A stretch of DNA of 64,000 nt, taken from Ciborinia camelliae (lineage: Eukaryota; Ascomycota; Leotiomycetes; Helotiales; Sclerotiniaceae). Where the stretch lies: positions 246,062-310,061 of the forward strand of contig JANPYM010000002.1 of NCBI GenBank assembly GCA_025890175.1. The letters are read 5' to 3'. Under the pieces are notes generated by a model, which was given only the letters and a program-made list of their open reading frames with translations, was not told the DNA's origin and searched no databases. Below, one piece after another: positions 61,246 through 64,000 of this stretch; position 1 is the stretch's first letter; each line of letters opens with the position of its first letter. Position numbers and translations under genes: made by a program.

Positions 61246-61812
61246 ACAGCAGCTACCTCGAGACTGTCTGAACGGCGCTGGCGTGTGTGATTTTGGAAAT
61301 GGTGGTAAGTCTTCAAGTTTAGAATCGTTAATTACATTATTTTGGTCTATCAAGGTTATTATGAAGGAGCAAGCGGAAGCGCAGACGCAGACGATTTCAG
61401 AACCGGACGCGGTAATGTACGTCGGGCAGTCTTGTGGGCAGCTGGAAGATCTGTTTAGAGGGAGGAAGGGTTGGCAATTTCCTGGGAATTTAGCATCAAC
61501 GGTGGACGGAGGCACATTGAGTGAAAAGTCCTTGGATGGACCGTGGCGTATGGCGTTAGAGGACGAACCATCCTCTTGAAATTAGAGATATCATAGGTCG
61601 GGTTGGCGTACCACAGACCTTGTATCATCACATCGTGCCAATATACAATTCAGACTTTTGACTTCTGATTGATAACATATAAGACTTGTTTTCATTTATG
61701 ATATGTGATGGTTATGGTGATATGTGATGGTGATTGTGTGTACCTAGATGCTAGTGAGAACGTCCCTTTTTTATATCATGATTGATAGATGATGTTTTGA
61801 GGGTACATGTGA

Positions 61813-61864
61813 AGGTAGGTAGGTAGGTAGGTAGGTAGGTAGGTAGGTAGGTAGGTAGGTAGGT
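61813..61864. repeat. (AGGT)13 microsatellite
   Basis: Perfect AGGT units run for 52 bp, followed to about 61925 by related GGATAGGT and TATAGTAGGT variants. Confidence 0.95.
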
Positions 61865-62021
61865 GGATAGGTGGATAGGTAGGTAGGTATAGTAGGTAGG
61901 TATAGTAGGTAGGTATGGTAGGTATGTTTTGTTTTGTTTGATGATGGGGTTAATGGTTGTTTGGTGGTATTGCATATATGTTTGTGTGTGTGTATGTGTG
62001 TGTATAGAAAGTTGATAGCGG

Positions 62022-62156
62022 ATGGGTGGATGGATGGATGGATGGTGGATGGATGGTGGATGGATGGATGGATGGGTGGATGGATGGGTGGATGGATGGT
62101 GGATGGATGGTGGATGGATGGTGGATGGATGGATGGATGGGTGGGTGGATGGATTT
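62022..62156. repeat. (GGAT)n interrupted array
   Basis: GGAT units with GGTGGAT interruptions fill about 135 bp. Confidence 0.9.
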
Positions 62157-62533
62157 ATGTACTAGAGGTAGGTAGATAGGTAGGTATACAATAAAAATAG
62201 CAAGGAGGTGAGGAAGGAAACAAGCAAGAGAGTGAGGAAGGAAGGAAGGATAGAGGTTGTATATGCATATGTATTATGATGGGATTGTGATGGGATGGGA
62301 AGGGAAGGGAAGGGATGAGATCGAAATATCTCCAACATATATTTCATTTTTTCACAACACTTCATTTATTATGCGAATCGTTTCACATAGTAATATGCTA
62401 ATATACTAATTGGATAATTGGATGATTTAATAAGTATAGATTATTTGATTGGGATTAGGATTAGGATTAGGATTGGAAAGGGGATTTTAGATTTAGATTT
62501 AGATTTGTTTAGATTTATAGGACTTTATCAGTT

Positions 62534-62810
62534 GGAGGGAGGTTGTGAGGGGGTGTTGTGAAGGGGTGTTGTGAGGGGGTGTTGTGAGGGGGTGTTGTGA
62601 AGGGGTGTTGTGAGGGAGGTTGTGAAGGGGTGTTGTGAAGGGGAGGTTGTGAAGGGGAGGTTGTGAAGGGGAGGTTGTGAAGGGGAGGTTGTGAAGGGGA
62701 GGTTGTGAAGGGGAGGTTGTGAAGGGGAGGTTGTGAAGGGGAGGTTGTGAAGGGGAGGTTGTGAAGGGGAGGTTGTGAAGGGGAGGTTGTGAAGGGGTGT
62801 TGTGAAGAAT
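62534..62810. repeat. 14 bp minisatellite, about 19 copies
   Basis: The unit is GGAGGTTGTGAAGG with a variant GGGTGTTGTGAAGG (or GAGGGGG). The first third mixes variants; the last two thirds are nearly identical copies. The minus-strand PLHNLPFTTSPSQ-like frame is a by-product. Confidence 0.93.
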
Positions 62811-62960
62811 AAGTACGAGCTATGGATATATAGACGAGGATTATTCAATAGTTGATCGGCCCAGGTGGCGGTACTTATATTAAAGCGAGTGGTTGTTGTA
62901 TGTTGGGAAGTGTTAGGGGAGGGATGATGAAAATGGAATATGGAATATGGAATATGTTAG

Positions 62961-63079
62961 GGGGATGAATGTGCTAAGGGGATGAATGTGCTAAGGGGAT
63001 GAATGTGCTAAGGGGATGAATGTGCTAAGGGGATGAATGTGCTAAGGGGATGAATGTGCTAAGGGGATGAATGTGCTAG
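62961..63079. repeat. 17 bp minisatellite, seven copies
   Basis: Seven tandem copies of GGGGATGAATGTGCTAA; the last ends TAG instead of TAA. Confidence 0.96.
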
Positions 63080-64000
63080 GTGGCTAGGTTAGTTTTGGTT
63101 TTGGTTGGAGGGGGGAAGGAGGGAAGAAGAAGAAGAGGGAGAGAGGGAGCTCTTGTTGGGTAAAATGGTAAGTAAGATTTATTATATAATCCCCGCGTGT
63201 GCGTGCCACTGCTATGCTTGGTAGGATGGATTATTCTTTCTTTCAAGTTCTTTTAAGGTCTTTCTTATTATTGCACTTGGAAAGCTGGGTTCAAGCTTTG
63301 GAAGTGGAAGTGGAAGTGGAAGTATTGTTAAAAGTTCCAAGGTTGCTTAGGAGTGGATGCAAGAAATGCAATTGATAAGTTATCCATTGTACTTCCAAGC
63401 TAGTTAGGTAACTATCTTTCGAAAGAGTACAGTGTCTCTTAATTAGGCCAAGCTTCTGCTTATCCTTTTGCTGAATCCCTCTATACTACAACTTCGTTTT
63501 TCTTACCCTATTTCGCCGTACTATTTTCCAACTATTCAATTCAATGTCAGGTGGGATAGAAGATAGCCTGACTAGCATCCATAATGATGTCATTCATATG
63601 CTTTGACTGAATGGCTAGACTCGCTAATAGCGATCAGATGGCACTACCTGCCAGCTTGCTGGTCCAAGATCAACATAGATATGTGGATTGTTATTCTCGT
63701 CTAAGTGACATAAATTTAGTAAAAGAATACTAGGTACCTAGGTACTGTTGATTTGATGAGAAGTAGGTAGGTACGGTCTCTTAGATGACTATCGTCCAAG
63801 GCAGTCGTGAAGAATTGAAGTGGAAACTTGGAAAGGAAAGATGGACAGTCCTTCGAAAAGGGGCTAGTATTAGTTATCCCCACTTAGTAAGCCAACCCAT
63901 CGTTAGTAACTTGCAGATCTTACTCTTCTCTTCTCCTCTCTTCTCTTCAAAGAAGTATAAAGTCCAATCAATTCATTCCTTCCTTTGCATAACTTCATTC

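Larger units (their letters stand above)
61246..64000. other. hacA 3' region and tandem-repeat-rich end
   Basis: The first part is the hacA 3' untranslated region, with a possible intron at 61305-61354. Beyond about 61600 no gene was recognised; the sequence holds a succession of tandem repeats listed separately and AT-rich spacer to the end of the window. Confidence 0.6.

Noticed and set aside
61320..61475. A third-frame peptide after the hacA stop (GYYEGASGSADADDF...)
   Set aside because: The conserved HacA end is at 61245. The peptide depends on an unproven intron and lies outside the spliced frame, so it is mentioned only as a finding.
62528..62848. Pro/Ser/Thr-rich minus-strand frame
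   Set aside because: It is a by-product of the 14 bp minisatellite; the 14-residue period equals three repeat units.
62961..63079. CRISPR-like array
   Set aside because: Repeats are directly adjacent without spacers and the genome is eukaryotic; this is a minisatellite.

Overview
The window looks like nuclear DNA of a filamentous ascomycete (Pezizomycotina). Genes lie on both strands at roughly one per 3 kb, introns are mostly 48-71 nt with GT-AG ends and CTAAC/CTAAT-type branch sites, and the proteins recognised have clear fungal families. A leotiomycete such as Botrytis or Sclerotinia would fit the very AT-rich block and the abundant TAGGTA/TACCTA intergenic motifs, but that placement is inference.

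Layout. 1-2.4 kb is an extremely AT-rich, gene-free block that almost lacks G on the plus strand. It is followed by an 85-copy perfect TTTACA array (2676-3186) and a pyrimidine-rich stretch. 4.1-12 kb holds the meiotic axis gene hop1 (minus) and a Cdc4-type F-box/WD40 gene (plus), transcribed divergently from a 2.2 kb repeat-rich spacer. 13.9-15.1 kb encodes a four-helix membrane protein. 16.6-23.2 kb is a run of damaged genes: a frameshifted DHA2-type MFS transporter, a hemerythrin-like gene stopped by a perfect 27 bp tandem duplication, a cytochrome P450 reduced to its two ends, and a class I domain relic of a fungal labdane-type (CPS/KS-like) diterpene synthase. I read the MFS, P450 and terpene synthase as a probable decayed diterpenoid cluster.

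23.7-48 kb is mostly conserved housekeeping sequence: Aha1 co-chaperone, a small membrane protein, an alkyl sulfatase, a PEX11-family protein, the complex I 51 kDa flavoprotein, dynactin p27, an Mlp1/Tpr nucleoporin, TFIIE beta, and a U-box cyclophilin. A hypothetical gene follows near 48.5 kb. At 49597-50096 there is an exactly 500 bp non-autonomous hAT-like element with an 8 bp target duplication. From 50.1 to 59.97 kb there is a long gene-poor, microsatellite-rich interval. It ends at hacA, the bZIP regulator of the unfolded protein response, whose 20 nt Ire1-type intron and folding stems are directly visible. The last 2.4 kb is dense in tandem repeats.

Functionally the intact genes do not form a pathway. 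The interesting biology is (i) the pseudogene run at 16.6-23.2 kb, (ii) the strand-asymmetric AT-rich block, (iii) the hAT-like MITE and (iv) the hacA mRNA processing region. Splice sites were read by eye. Where exon sums are given they divide by three and keep the recognised protein frame.
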